Source: Bryobacteraceae bacterium (GTDB lineage Bacteria; Acidobacteriota; Terriglobia; Bryobacterales; Bryobacteraceae). From it: a DNA stretch of 64,000 nt. Numbering within the stretch: the stretch's first letter is position 1; every line of letters begins with the position of its first letter. The notes under the pieces were generated by a model that searched no databases, was not told the DNA's origin, and saw only the letters and a list, made by a program, of their open reading frames with translations. The stretch covers positions 1 through 64,000 of the forward strand of contig JAHCHE010000032.1 of the NCBI GenBank assembly GCA_026129905.1. Reading direction: 5' to 3'. The translations under genes and the position numbers were made by a program. Positions 54,162-64,000 of this stretch are shown here, in pieces.

Positions 54162-54551
54162 ATGGATGCGGAGGACTTCCGGCGGATCGCGCTAAGCTTC
54201 GAGGGGGCCGAAGAAGGTTCCCACATGGGCGCGACCGATTTTCGAGTGGGCGGCAGGATCTTCGCGACGCTGGCATCCGTGCGCCAGGGCTACGGCAACC
54301 TGATGCTGACGCCGGAGCAACAGGCGGCGTTCGTCGAGGAACTGCCCGACGTCTTCCGGCCGATACCTGGCGGTTGGGGGGACATGGGGATGACTCATAT
54401 CCGACTGGCGGCGGTGAGCGAGGACGTGCTGGACGGCGCGCTGCGGACGGCCTGGAAGCTGCGGCTGGAGAGAAACGCGACGGCGGGACGAAAGGGCCGG
54501 GCGGCGTCCGGCCGGAAGAAGGCGCCATCGAAGCCGAGCAGGATGCCGTAG
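54162..54551 (+). CDS. MmcQ/YjbR-family protein
   Basis: A 129-aa small protein of the YjbR fold: MDAEDFRRIALSFEGAEEGS at the start, a central strand-rich part (GATDFRVGGRIFATLASVRQ) and IPGGWGDMGMTHIRLAAV. The tail is Lys/Ala-rich (RKGRAASGRKKAPSKPSR) and may bind nucleic acid. ATG 54162 is preferred over GTG 54129. Members are called DNA-binding by analogy, but no activity is proven. It may be transcribed with the methyltransferase that follows. Confidence 0.75.
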   Translation: MDAEDFRRIALSFEGAEEGSHMGATDFRVGGRIFATLASVRQGYGNLMLTPEQQAAFVEELPDVFRPIPGGWGDMGMTHIRLAAVSEDVLDGALRTAWKLRLERNATAGRKGRAASGRKKAPSKPSRMP

Positions 54552-54604
54552 GCGCCGGCGAGGCGGCCGATGACGCCGCCATGCAACGGACAGGGGTAGC
54601 GCGA

Positions 54605-55753
54605 ATGTGGACCTTCTACGAGTTCTTCGCCGGAGGCGGAATGGCCAGGGCCGGTCTGGGCGAGGACTGGCAGTGCCTGTTCGCGAATGACATCGACGCC
54701 AGGAAAGGTGCCAGCTATGCGGCGAACTGGGGCGGCGAGCAACTGACGATCGAGGATGTCGGGAAGCTGCGCTCGACGGATGTTCCCGGCCGCGCGGACA
54801 TGGCGTGGGCGTCGTTTCCCTGCCAGGACTTGTCGCTGGCCGGCGATTACGCCGGCTTACAAGGCGAGCGGTCGGGAACGTTCTGGCCCTTTTGGCGGCT
54901 GATGGAGGCGCTGGCCGAAGAGGGCCGCCCGCCCGCCGTCGTCGTACTGGAGAATGTCTGCGGGGCTCTCACCTCGCACGGCGGTAAGGATTTCGCGGCG
55001 ATCGGCGACGCCCTCGCCAGCGGCGGATATCGGTTCGGCGCTCTTGTCATCGATGCCATTCGGTTCCTGCCGCAGTCGCGCCCGCGATTAATCGTCGCGG
55101 CGGTTTGCCAGGGACGAGCGATTCCCGAGGATCTAATGACAGAGCGGCCGAGTTCGCTCTGGCATCCCGCAAACCTTGTGGGCGCCTACGAAAAACTATC
55201 CCGGCAGTCGAAGGATGGCTGGTTGTGGTGGAACCTGCCGGCGCCGCCCGCTCGCCAATCCACTTTCGGGGATGTGATCGAGCATGAGCCGCAAGGAGTG
55301 GCCTGGCATACCGCGGCGGAAACGCGCCGCCTGCTCGACCTGATGAGCCCCATCAACCGGGAAAAGGTCGAGCAGGCCAAAAGGGCGGGGAAACGGATGG
55401 TGGGGGGAATCTACAAGCGGACGCGCCGGGACGAATACGGCCAGCGCGCACAGCGCGCGGAAGTGCGCTTCGACGACATTGCAGGGTGCCTGCGAACGCC
55501 GGCCGGCGGATCGAGCCGGCAGACGATCGTGATTGTCGAAGGAAACGGCATACGTTCGCGCTTGCTGACGCCCCGCGAGGCGGCGCGCCTGATGGGTCTG
55601 CCGGAGAGCTACGACCTCCCAACGAACTACAACGAGGCGTACCACCTCGCCGGCGACGGCGTCGCCGTTCCTGTCGTCCGCTTTCTGGCGGTCCATCTGC
55701 TGGAACCGCTGCTCGCCGGGGCTGGGAGGCGGAGCGCCAGCGAAGCGGCGTAG
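54605..55753 (+). CDS. C5-cytosine DNA methyltransferase, solitary
   Basis: A 382-aa Dcm-type enzyme. Motif I FFAGGGMARAGLG, motif IV SFPCQDLSLAG with the catalytic cysteine, motif VI LENV, motif VIII QSRPRLIVAA, motif IX/X RLMGLPESYDLPTNYNEAYH then LAGDGVAVPVV. The target-recognition region between VIII and IX (about 180-300) is unlike those I know. No restriction endonuclease is adjacent; the next gene is a DUF4143 ATPase. Orphan or phage-derived epigenetic role is likely. An ATG eight codons upstream (54581) is an alternative start. Confidence 0.88.
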   Translation: MWTFYEFFAGGGMARAGLGEDWQCLFANDIDARKGASYAANWGGEQLTIEDVGKLRSTDVPGRADMAWASFPCQDLSLAGDYAGLQGERSGTFWPFWRLMEALAEEGRPPAVVVLENVCGALTSHGGKDFAAIGDALASGGYRFGALVIDAIRFLPQSRPRLIVAAVCQGRAIPEDLMTERPSSLWHPANLVGAYEKLSRQSKDGWLWWNLPAPPARQSTFGDVIEHEPQGVAWHTAAETRRLLDLMSPINREKVEQAKRAGKRMVGGIYKRTRRDEYGQRAQRAEVRFDDIAGCLRTPAGGSSRQTIVIVEGNGIRSRLLTPREAARLMGLPESYDLPTNYNEAYHLAGDGVAVPVVRFLAVHLLEPLLAGAGRRSASEAA

Positions 55754-55786
55754 GTCATAACCCGGTCTGACGGCCGATCGAAGTTT

Positions 55787-55819
55787 TGAGAAATTTAAAC
55801 TGACGGTTTAAAATTCTCA
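55787..55819 (+). promoter_or_regulatory. 33-bp palindrome abutting the DUF4143 ATPase start codon
   Basis: TGAGAAATTTAAACT and GGTTTAAAATTCTCA, 13 of 15 positions complementary, with centre GAC. The right arm ends two bases before ATG 55821, leaving no room for a Shine-Dalgarno sequence. The surrounding DNA is GC-rich while this block is strongly AT-rich. It is either an operator overlapping the start site or a leaderless-transcript element. Confidence 0.7.
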
Positions 55820-55820
55820 T

Positions 55821-57032
55821 ATGCGATTTATCCCGCGCGCGATCGAGTCCACCGTCCGGTCCGCGGTTCGAGCCTTCCCCGCCGTGGTGGTAACCGGCCC
55901 GAGGCGCGCCGGAAAAACAACGTTACTGCGCCGGCTGTTCCCGCGCGCCAGCTATGTGCTGCTCGAAGATCCTGACACCCGAGCCCGGGCGCGGGCCGAT
56001 CCGCGCGGACTCCTGGAGGAGGTCCGATTGCCGGCCTTGTTCGATGAGATCCAGAACGCGCCCGAACTGTTCGCGTACATCCGAACACGGATCGATGAGA
56101 GGCCGTCCAGAGTTGGGCAGTGGCTGTTTACGGGATCTCAGGAAGCGCCTTTGATGCACGGGGTCACGGAGTCCATGGCCGGCCGGGCGGCGGTCCTTCA
56201 CCTGCTGCCGCTCAGCCTCGAGGAGACGGATCGCGTCGGCCTCCTCAGCGGCGGCTATCCGGAGGCGCTGGCCCGCCCGAAGGCGCGCAGCTTGTGGTTC
56301 AGTTCGTATATCCAGACCTACCTGGAACGCGACGTTCGCGCGATCATCAGCGTTCGGGATCTGGCAACCTTCCGCCGGTTCCTGGCCCTGGTTGCGAGCC
56401 GCCACGGGCAGATCCTGAACCGGACTGACCTGGCCGCGCCGCTGGGCGTTTCGGTTCCGACCGTGAGCGAGTGGCTGCATGTCTTGGAGATCACGGGCCA
56501 GATCATCCTGGCGCCGCCGTATTTCGAGAATTTCGGGAAACGCCTCGTCAAGTCGCCAAAGATCTATTTAATGGACGCGGGTCTGGCGTGCCACCTCTTG
56601 GGAATAACAACGCAGGCGGAACTGAACCGGTCGCCGTTCCGCGGAGCGTTGTTCGAAGGGTTCGTGGCTTCGGAGATCCTTAAGCGCCAGGTGAACCAAG
56701 GCAGGCGGAAAGAGATCTATCACTTCCGCGATCAGCAGGGGCTTAAGGTCGATTTCCTGTTCCCGGCCGCCAAAGGCGGATTGTGGATGGTGGAGTGCAA
56801 AGCGTCAAAGACGGTCCAGCCCGCGATGGCCAAGCCGTTGCAGTCTCTGCGGCGTTCCATGGCGGCGCGCGCGCCGGTCCGCGCGGCCGTCGTCCATGAG
56901 AAGTCCACCACCGGGCCGCCGATTCGAGCGTTGGCGCCGGGGGTCGAAGCCCTTGACGCGGCGACGTTCGTCCGCGCGCTCTCCGGCAAAGGCGCGCGGC
57001 AGCAAAGCGCCCGAATCGCCGGGAGCGCATGA
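55821..57032 (+). CDS. DUF4143-family AAA ATPase
   Basis: 403 aa. Walker A GPRRAGKTTLLRRLFP at about 29-44, Walker B-like PALFDEIQNAPELF, sensor-like FTGSQEAPLMHGV. The C-terminal DUF4143 part contains VSVPTVSEWLHVLEITGQI (winged-helix-like), GRRKEIYHFRDQQGLKVDFL and MVECKASKT, an endonuclease-like D/E-x-K pattern without shown activity. This superfamily is widespread, variable and often laterally transferred; its role is unknown. The palindrome in front and the solitary methyltransferase behind suggest an accessory island. Confidence 0.82.
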   Translation: MRFIPRAIESTVRSAVRAFPAVVVTGPRRAGKTTLLRRLFPRASYVLLEDPDTRARARADPRGLLEEVRLPALFDEIQNAPELFAYIRTRIDERPSRVGQWLFTGSQEAPLMHGVTESMAGRAAVLHLLPLSLEETDRVGLLSGGYPEALARPKARSLWFSSYIQTYLERDVRAIISVRDLATFRRFLALVASRHGQILNRTDLAAPLGVSVPTVSEWLHVLEITGQIILAPPYFENFGKRLVKSPKIYLMDAGLACHLLGITTQAELNRSPFRGALFEGFVASEILKRQVNQGRRKEIYHFRDQQGLKVDFLFPAAKGGLWMVECKASKTVQPAMAKPLQSLRRSMAARAPVRAAVVHEKSTTGPPIRALAPGVEALDAATFVRALSGKGARQQSARIAGSA

Positions 57033-57081
57033 AGGCGGCGGTCGGCGGCGGCGGGGAGACGGAGGCGAGGCAGGGCCCCCC

Positions 57082-57134
57082 TTGACGCCCGGCCTCAAAA
57101 TGTGTGATTATTCATATTGATGAATAAAAATACA
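57082..57134 (+). promoter_or_regulatory. argF promoter with tandem ARG boxes
   Basis: TTGACG (57082-57087) and GATTAT (57106-57111, spacer 18) form a plausible promoter. Overlapping it are two ARG-box-like sites: TGTGTGATTATTCA (57101-57114) and TGAATAAAAATACA (57121-57134), whose starts are 20 bp apart. The second covers the start codon. The consensus is TGAAT-4-ATTCA. The argR gene closes the operon, so feedback repression by arginine-bound ArgR is expected. Confidence 0.75.
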
Positions 57135-58088
57135 GGAGTTCAGGTTGGTCCGCGGTTCGACGCGGCGGCCGCTCCGAAGATCGGGGCGGGCGACTTCACG
57201 CAGGACCTCGACCTGTCGCTGGACGAGCTGAACGATCTGCTCGCGCTGACGGGGCGCCTCAAGCGTTCGCCGCGCGACTTCCGCGACGCCCTCGGCGGCA
57301 AGTACCTGAGCATTCTGTTCGAAAAGCCTTCCCTGCGCACCCGCTTCACGTTCGAGCTGGCAATCAAGCAGCTCGGCGGCGATTGCGTCACCAGCAGCGG
57401 ACCCATCGGCGGGCGGGAACCTTTGAAGGACGTCGCCCGCAACATCGAGCGGTGGACGCAGGGCATCGTGGCCCGCACCTTCTCGCAGAAGACGATCGAC
57501 GAGCTGGCGCGGTGGGCTTCCATTCCGGTGATCAACGCGTTGAGCGACCTCTATCATCCGTGCCAGGCGCTGGCCGACGTGTTTACGATCCAGGAGCAAT
57601 TCGGCGAACTGCGCGGGTTGAAGCTGGCGTTCGTCGGCGACGGCAATAACGTGGCGCATTCGCTGATGCTGGACGCCCCGCGACTCGGCATGGACTTCGC
57701 GATCGCGACGCCGGCGGGCTACGAGCCGAACAGCGATATCGTCGCGGAGGCGGAGGGGCTGGCGGCCGTCTCTGGAACGAAGTTGCTGGTCACCAACGAC
57801 GTGGACGCGGCGCTGGCGGGCGCGCACGCCGTCTACACCGACGTCTGGGCCAGCATGGGTCACGAGAGCGAAGCGGAACAGCGGCGGGCGGATTTCGCTC
57901 CCTACCAAGTGACGCCGGTGCTGATGGACAAGGCCGGGCCCGACGCGGTCTTCATGCACTGCCTGCCGGCCAAGCGGGGCGAGGAGACGGTGGACGAGGT
58001 GATCGAGTCGCCTCGGTCGGTGGTGTTCGATCAGGCCGAGAACCGGCTGCACACGTCCAAGGCCCTGCTGCTAATGTTGCTCGCCTGA
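57120..58088 (+). CDS. argF: Ornithine carbamoyltransferase
   Basis: A 322-aa enzyme making citrulline from ornithine and carbamoyl phosphate, sixth step of arginine synthesis. Carbamoyl-phosphate motif FEKPSLRTRFTFE (family F-x-K-x-S-T-R-T, with L for T), the H-P-C-Q motif in LYHPCQALAD, and FMHCLPAKRGEE near the C-terminus. N-acetylornithine carbamoyltransferases of Bacteroidetes have different sequences here, so plain ArgF is preferred. ATG 57120 sits inside an ARG box. First gene of an argFGHR operon. Confidence 0.92.
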   Translation: MNKNTGVQVGPRFDAAAAPKIGAGDFTQDLDLSLDELNDLLALTGRLKRSPRDFRDALGGKYLSILFEKPSLRTRFTFELAIKQLGGDCVTSSGPIGGREPLKDVARNIERWTQGIVARTFSQKTIDELARWASIPVINALSDLYHPCQALADVFTIQEQFGELRGLKLAFVGDGNNVAHSLMLDAPRLGMDFAIATPAGYEPNSDIVAEAEGLAAVSGTKLLVTNDVDAALAGAHAVYTDVWASMGHESEAEQRRADFAPYQVTPVLMDKAGPDAVFMHCLPAKRGEETVDEVIESPRSVVFDQAENRLHTSKALLLMLLA

Positions 58089-58113
58089 GGCCGCACGGTA
58101 CAATTCAAATCTT

Positions 58114-59322
58114 ATGGTTAAAGCGAAGAAAGTGGCGCTCGCCTACTCGGGCGGGTTGGACACGTCCGTCATCATTCCGTGGTTAAAGGAAAACTACCAA
58201 TGTGAAGTGGTCGCCATCTGCGGCGACATCGGCCAGGGCGAAGAGGAGCTGGAAGGACTGCGCGACAAGGCGCTGAAGACCGGTGCCTCGGAAGTCCACA
58301 TCGAGGACATGCGCGAGGAGTTCGTCACCGAGTACCTGTGGCGGCTGGTTCGCGCCGGGGCGGTGTACGAAAACAAGTACCTGCTGGGCACGTCGATCGC
58401 GCGGCCGCTGCTCGCCAAGCGGCAGGTGGAAGTGGCGCTCAAGACCGGCTGCGACGCGCTTTCGCACGGCGCCACCGGAAAGGGCAACGACCAGGTACGG
58501 TTCGAGCTGACCTACAAGGCGCTGGCGCCGCACCTGCCGGTGATCGCTCCCTGGCGCGAGTGGGACATCGTCTCGCGGGAGGACGCGTTGGAGTACGCGG
58601 CGCGGCACAACGTGCCGGTGACGGCGACGGCGAAGAAGATTTTCAGCCGCGACCGCAACATCTGGCACGTCTCGCACGAGGGCGGGCCGCTGGAAGATCC
58701 GGCCAACGCGGCGCCGGAGGAGATCTGGCTGATCACGAAGAACCCGGCCGACGCTCCGGACGCGCCGGGCGAGGTGACCATCGGGTTCGAGCAGGGCAAC
58801 CCGACGTCGGTGAACGGCGAGCGGATGTCCGGCGCGAAACTCGTGGAGACGCTGAACCGGATCGGCGGCGAGCACGGCATCGGGCGGGTGGACCTGGTGG
58901 AGAACCGGTTCGTCGGCATGAAGAGCCGCGGCTGCTACGAGACGCCGGGCGGCACGCTGATCGTGACGGCGCACCGGGAACTGGAATCGCTGACGCTCGA
59001 CCGGTCGACGCTCCACTACAAGCAGAAGCTGGCCATCGACTATGGCGAACTGGTGTATGGCGGCTTCTGGTTCACGCCGCTGCGGCGGGCGCTCGATGCG
59101 TTCTTTTCAGTGACCAGCGAGAACACCACCGGCGAGGTGACGCTGCGGATGTACAAGGGCAACCTGGAGCCGGTTTCGCGCAAGTCGCCGAACTCGCTGT
59201 ATTCGCTCTCGATCGGTAGCTTCACGATGGGCGCCGACTACGACCAGAAGGACGCGCTGGGCTTCATCAACCTGATCGGGCTCCCGATCAAGATCCGCGC
59301 GGGGCTGAACCAGGCGCGGTAA
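58114..59322 (+). CDS. argG: Argininosuccinate synthase
   Basis: A 402-aa ATP-dependent ligase joining citrulline and aspartate. PP-loop VALAYSGGLDTSVIIPWL at 7-24, then CEVVAICGDIGQGEEELEG, GCDALSHGATGKGNDQVRFE and FSRDRNIWHVSHEGG. It follows argF by 25 bp and precedes argH by two bases, so co-translation is likely. Length is standard. Confidence 0.96.
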   Translation: MVKAKKVALAYSGGLDTSVIIPWLKENYQCEVVAICGDIGQGEEELEGLRDKALKTGASEVHIEDMREEFVTEYLWRLVRAGAVYENKYLLGTSIARPLLAKRQVEVALKTGCDALSHGATGKGNDQVRFELTYKALAPHLPVIAPWREWDIVSREDALEYAARHNVPVTATAKKIFSRDRNIWHVSHEGGPLEDPANAAPEEIWLITKNPADAPDAPGEVTIGFEQGNPTSVNGERMSGAKLVETLNRIGGEHGIGRVDLVENRFVGMKSRGCYETPGGTLIVTAHRELESLTLDRSTLHYKQKLAIDYGELVYGGFWFTPLRRALDAFFSVTSENTTGEVTLRMYKGNLEPVSRKSPNSLYSLSIGSFTMGADYDQKDALGFINLIGLPIKIRAGLNQAR

Positions 59323-59324
59323 TC

Positions 59325-60707
59325 ATGAAGCTCTGGGGCGGACGATTCGAGGGCGGGCCTTCGGAGGTCTTCGAGCGCTTCTCGGAATCGCTCTCGTTCG
59401 ACCGAAAGCTCCTTGAGCCGGACATCCGCGGATCGCAGGCCTTCGCGCGGGCGCTCGCCCGGGTCGGGGTCCTCAGCGAGGAGGAATGCCGCCGGATCGT
59501 CGAGGCGTTCGACGGCATTCTCGAAGACGCGCGGCGGCCGGGATTCTTCGACGGCGCCACCGACGAGGACGTCCACACGCTGGTGATCCGTAAGCTGAAG
59601 GAGCGCGCCGGCGCCGTGGCCGACAAGATCCACACGGGCCGGAGCCGCAACGAACAGGTCTCGCTGGACATCCGGATGTGGGTGCGCGGGGAGATCGACC
59701 GCGCGAAGGGGTTGCTGGCGGCGCTGATGGAAGAACTGGTCCGGCACGGCAGGTGTTATCCGGACGCGGTGATCCCCGGCTACACGCACTTGCGGCGGGC
59801 GCAGGCCGTGCTGTGGCCGCACTACATGCTGGCTTGGTTCGAGATGTTCGCGCGGGACTACGAGCGGCTGGAGCAGGCGCGCCGGCGCGTGAACCTGCTG
59901 CCGCTCGGGTCGGGCGCGCTGGCCGGGAGCGCGTTCCCGTTCGACCGCGGAGCGATCGCGGCGGAACTCGGATTCGACGGCGTCACCCGCAACAGCCTGG
60001 ACGTTTCGGGCGATCGTGATTTCGCGCTGGATTTCCTATATGCCGCTTCGATGACGATGCTCCACCTGAGCCGGCTGGCCGAGGACTGGATCCTGTATTC
60101 CAGCGAGGAATTCGGCTGGCTGGAGCTGGCCGATTCCGTCACCAGCGGCTCCAGCCTGATGCCGCAGAAGAAGAACCCCGATTCGCTGGAGTTGATTCGC
60201 GGCAAGTGCGGTCGGGTATGGGGCGCTTTCAATGCGTTGTTCGTAACGGTGAAGGGGCTGCCGACCACCTACAATCGCGACCTGCAGGAAGACAAGGAAC
60301 CGTTGTTTGAGGCGGCGGCGCAGATAACGGCGAGCCTGGAGATGGCGCGCGCGGTCGTGCAGTCGGCGAAGCTGAAGCCGGCGGTTCCGGCCGCCGCGGC
60401 CGAAGCAAGCTGGGTGGTGGCGACGGATTTGGCCGAGGCGCTTGCCCGAGCCGGGACGCCGTTCCACCAGGCCCACCAGATTGTCGGAAGGCTGGTGTTG
60501 GACAGCGTGAAGCGCGGCAGGAAACCGGCCGACTGGACTCCGGAAGAACTGGCCGCCTTTTCCCCCGACTTCACGCCGGAAATGGCCAGGCTGCTGAAGC
60601 CGGTCGAGGGCATGCGCACGCGGGAAATTCCGGGCGGGACCGGACCGCAAGCGGTAGCCGCCGCCCTTGAGGAAGCCGAGCGCCGGCTGCAATCCATGCG
60701 CGGATGA
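59325..60707 (+). CDS. argH: Argininosuccinate lyase
   Basis: A 460-aa fumarase/aspartase-superfamily enzyme cleaving argininosuccinate to arginine and fumarate. [20 protein letters not shown] at the N-terminus, [41 protein letters not shown], and the signature loop [13 protein letters not shown] with the catalytic serine. It starts two bases after argG and its stop overlaps the ATG of argR (ATGA). Confidence 0.96.
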   Translation: MKLWGGRFEGGPSEVFERFSESLSFDRKLLEPDIRGSQAFARALARVGVLSEEECRRIVEAFDGILEDARRPGFFDGATDEDVHTLVIRKLKERAGAVADKIHTGRSRNEQVSLDIRMWVRGEIDRAKGLLAALMEELVRHGRCYPDAVIPGYTHLRRAQAVLWPHYMLAWFEMFARDYERLEQARRRVNLLPLGSGALAGSAFPFDRGAIAAELGFDGVTRNSLDVSGDRDFALDFLYAASMTMLHLSRLAEDWILYSSEEFGWLELADSVTSGSSLMPQKKNPDSLELIRGKCGRVWGAFNALFVTVKGLPTTYNRDLQEDKEPLFEAAAQITASLEMARAVVQSAKLKPAVPAAAAEASWVVATDLAEALARAGTPFHQAHQIVGRLVLDSVKRGRKPADWTPEELAAFSPDFTPEMARLLKPVEGMRTREIPGGTGPQAVAAALEEAERRLQSMRG

Positions 60708-61129
60708 ACAAGAGTTACCGCCAGGGCCAGATACTCAAGCTGATTCAGGGGCGGAGCATTCTCACGCAGGAGCAGCTCGCCCAGGAACTGGAGGGCCTCG
60801 GCATCCGCGCCACGCAGGTGACGCTCTCGCGCGATGTGCGGGAGCTGGGCCTGGTGAAAACCGCGTCCGGCTACCGCCAGGTGGCCGTCGCGGCTGGGCC
60901 GCCGCTGGCGACGGTGGCGGCCGAGTTCCTGCGCGACATCCGCGTGGCGCAGAACCTGGTGGTGCTGAAGACTTCGCCCGGAAACGCCAACACCCTGGCG
61001 GCCGCGCTTGACCGGGAGGAGTGGCCGGAAGTTGTCGGCACCCTGGCCGGCGACGACACGATCCTGGTGGTGGCGCCGGACGGGAGAACGTCGGAGGCGA
61101 TCCGGGATAAATTGCTGGCGTTTTTATAA
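60704..61129 (+). CDS. argR: Arginine repressor
   Basis: A 141-aa regulator. The N-terminal winged helix ([39 protein letters not shown]) binds ARG boxes. The C-terminal domain includes [16 protein letters not shown] and [16 protein letters not shown], which bind arginine and form hexamers. Translation is coupled to argH. The ARG boxes at 57101-57134 in front of argF suggest a closed feedback loop within one operon. Confidence 0.93.
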   Translation: MNKSYRQGQILKLIQGRSILTQEQLAQELEGLGIRATQVTLSRDVRELGLVKTASGYRQVAVAAGPPLATVAAEFLRDIRVAQNLVVLKTSPGNANTLAAALDREEWPEVVGTLAGDDTILVVAPDGRTSEAIRDKLLAFL

Positions 61130-61230
61130 TAATTCGTGGCAATAGTACGAAAAAACCGCTTGCTGGCGCGCGCGGCTCGGTTTCGCGACAGCGTATCGCG
61201 CCGGAGCGAGCCGCGACCGCGAGGGAGCGG

Positions 61231-62594
<1,364 letters not shown>

Positions 62595-62598
<4 letters not shown>

Positions 62599-64000
62599 GC
62601 GGGGCTCCCGGCCGGCGCCGCCTCCGGCTCGCCGATCAGGGCCGGAATCTCGACGATGAAGCGGGCGCCGGCGGGATAGTTGTCCTCGGCGCGGATCTGC
62701 GCGCCGTGTTCGGCCACAATGTGATTGACAATGGCGAGCCCGAGACCGGTGCCGCGGCCCTTCGTGGAGAAATACGGCAGGAAGAGCTTCTCCTTGTCGG
62801 ACACCGAGACGCCGCAGCCGGTATCGGCTACCTCGAGTTCGACGGCGTCGGCCCCGGCGGCGCGCGTGCCGATCAGCAGCCGGCGGACGGGCGCGTCCTT
62901 CATCGCCTCGGCCGAGTTGTCGATAAGGTTCACCACCACGCGCTTGAACTGCTCGCGGTCGATGTTCACTTGCGGAAGGTCCGGCGCGAGTTCCCTGGTC
63001 AGCTCGATGTTGTCGAGACGTCCGGCGAAGACGCCCAGGGCGCTCTCCACCACTTCGTTCAGGCTGGCCGGGGCGGGAGAAGCGGCGGGGAACCGCGCGA
63101 ACTGCCAGAACTCGTTAACCAGGTTGCGTACGGACTCGACCTCCTGCGTGATGGTGGCCGAGCATTCCTTCAGCACGCGCGCCAGCTCCGGCGGAGAGGG
63201 CCCGTCCGGCCGCGACGCCCGGTCCACCTGCCGGGCGATCCGTTCGGCGCAAAGCGTGATCGGGGTAAGAGGATTCTTGATCTCGTGGGCGATGCGCCGC
63301 GCGACCTCGCGCCACGCAGCGGTCTTCTGCGCCCGCAACAGGTCCGACGTGTCCTCGATGACGACCACGAAGCCCGAGTTGGTCTTGTCTTCGAGAGCGG
63401 AAATTGTCAGCGACAGGTGCCGGACGTGGCCGTCTTTTTCCAGCTCGAACTGTTGCGAGGCGACGCGCGTGCGCCGGGCGCGGTTCATCAGGTAGCGGAG
63501 TTCGGCGGCGTCCTCGGGCGAGAAGAGCTGCTCGAGCTGCTCCGCGCCTCGGAGCCGGTCGGGCGGGAAAATATGAGCCAGCGCCCGGTTGGTCATCCGA
63601 ATGCGGCCGTCGGAGGCGATCGAGATCACGCCGCTGGGAATGTTTTCAAGGATCGCCTCGATGAACCGGCGCCGGCTCTCCAGTTCGCGCGCGTTGGTTT
63701 CTAGCCCTTGCGTCATTTCGTTGAACGCCTGCACCAGGCTGGCCAACTCGTCGGTGGCCTGCACGTGGACGCGGTAGCCGAGATTGCCGTGGCGGACCTC
63801 GCGTGACGCGGCCAGCAGCGCGGAGATCGGGGTAATGACGAGGCGCGCCAGGAACAGCGCGATCCAGGTGGCCACAAAAAGGATGAAAAGCGTGATCAGG
63901 GCCAGCAGCAGGTGGTAGGTGGTCCGGGTGGCCTTCTTGTTGGCTGTGAGCTGATCATATTCGAGGATATGACTCTGTATTTCGGCCTGCTTGGCTGCCA
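62595..64000 (-). CDS. NtrY-like sensor histidine kinase, 5' part outside window
   Basis: At least 468 aa; the frame is open to the right edge. From the edge inward: part of a periplasmic segment (HILEYDQLTANKKATRTTYH), a membrane helix (LLLALITLFILFVATWIALF), HAMP, a PAS domain (GVISIASDGRIRMTNRALAH), the H-box RRIAHEIKNPLTPITL, then N-box NLIDNSAEAMKDAP, D-x-G-x-G and GRGTGLGLAIVNHIV. The HAMP-PAS-kinase order and position next to an NtrC-type regulator fit NtrY. Signal unknown. Confidence 0.92.

Noticed and set aside
61130-61230. GC hairpin between convergent argR and the NtrC-type gene, considered as a bidirectional terminator
   Set aside because: CGGCTCG/CGAGCCG arms are far apart and no T-run follows on either side; too weak to annotate.

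Overview
The window is about 64 kb of GC-rich DNA that reads as Acidobacteriota, most likely the Bryobacterales/Solibacter lineage. This is inferred from gene content, not from a marker gene: Oar-like TonB receptors with an N-terminal carboxypeptidase-regulatory domain, Tat-exported Gfo/Idh/MocA oxidoreductases, a winged-helix/TolB propeller protein, an SBBP beta-propeller protein, a tricorn-type protease, PEP-CTERM proteins and many PQQ enzymes. There is no rRNA, no CRISPR array and no intact insertion sequence. Two tRNAs are present (Pro-TGG and Arg-TCG).

Layout. 1-2.1 kb: a TonB receptor broken by four frameshifts, then tRNA-Pro. 2.6-8.0 kb: a sugar-type regulon with a Gfo/Idh/MocA protein, two half-size EamA transporters, a LacI-family repressor, a ROK protein and a homocysteine-methyltransferase-like protein. 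Three promoters here carry the same twin AAACGTTT operator at identical 13-bp spacing. 8.1-11.3 kb: a small defence/addiction island with an MNT-HepT pair (HepT frameshifted) and a DUF262 protein coupled to a HEPN protein that has a translation-factor-like C-terminal barrel. 11.6-17.2 kb: metabolic genes (Ldh family, CMD, SDR, APC permease, BON protein, Gfo/Idh/MocA). 17.3-24.3 kb: a periplasmic respiratory cluster with an XoxF-like PQQ alcohol dehydrogenase carrying the lanthanide signature, cytochrome c, cytochrome oxidase II-I-III (overlapping ATGA junctions) and a sorbosone-dehydrogenase-like protein. 24.3-30.8 kb: carbohydrate and oxidoreductase genes.

30.8-35.1 kb: two paralogous secreted proteins of unknown function flank a winged-helix/TolB membrane regulator. 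Each paralog is preceded by a near-identical 31-bp element centred on the perfect palindrome GTAAC-C-GTTAC. I consider this the most promising undescribed system here, together with the DUF262-HEPN pair. 35.2-38.1 kb: tandem PEP-CTERM proteins, a lipoprotein and a truncated tyrosine recombinase against tRNA-Arg. 38.2-44.4 kb: the SBBP protein, then a tricorn protease whose last 130 bp plus 59 bp of flank are duplicated, with a decayed DUF433/DUF5615 toxin-antitoxin module between the copies.

44.5-49.2 kb: RpiB and transketolase, then divergently a dihaem-type cytochrome c with a second PQQ dehydrogenase. 50.4-53.8 kb: an intact TonB receptor. 54.1-57.0 kb: an MmcQ/YjbR protein, a solitary C5-cytosine methyltransferase and a DUF4143 ATPase behind a 33-bp palindrome. 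57.1-61.1 kb: argF-argG-argH-argR with tandem ARG boxes at the argF promoter. 61.2-64.0 kb: an NtrC-type response regulator and NtrY-like kinase running off the right edge.

Limits: all assignments come from reading motifs by eye. No alignment, fold prediction or database search was run. Frameshift calls assume the assembly is correct.
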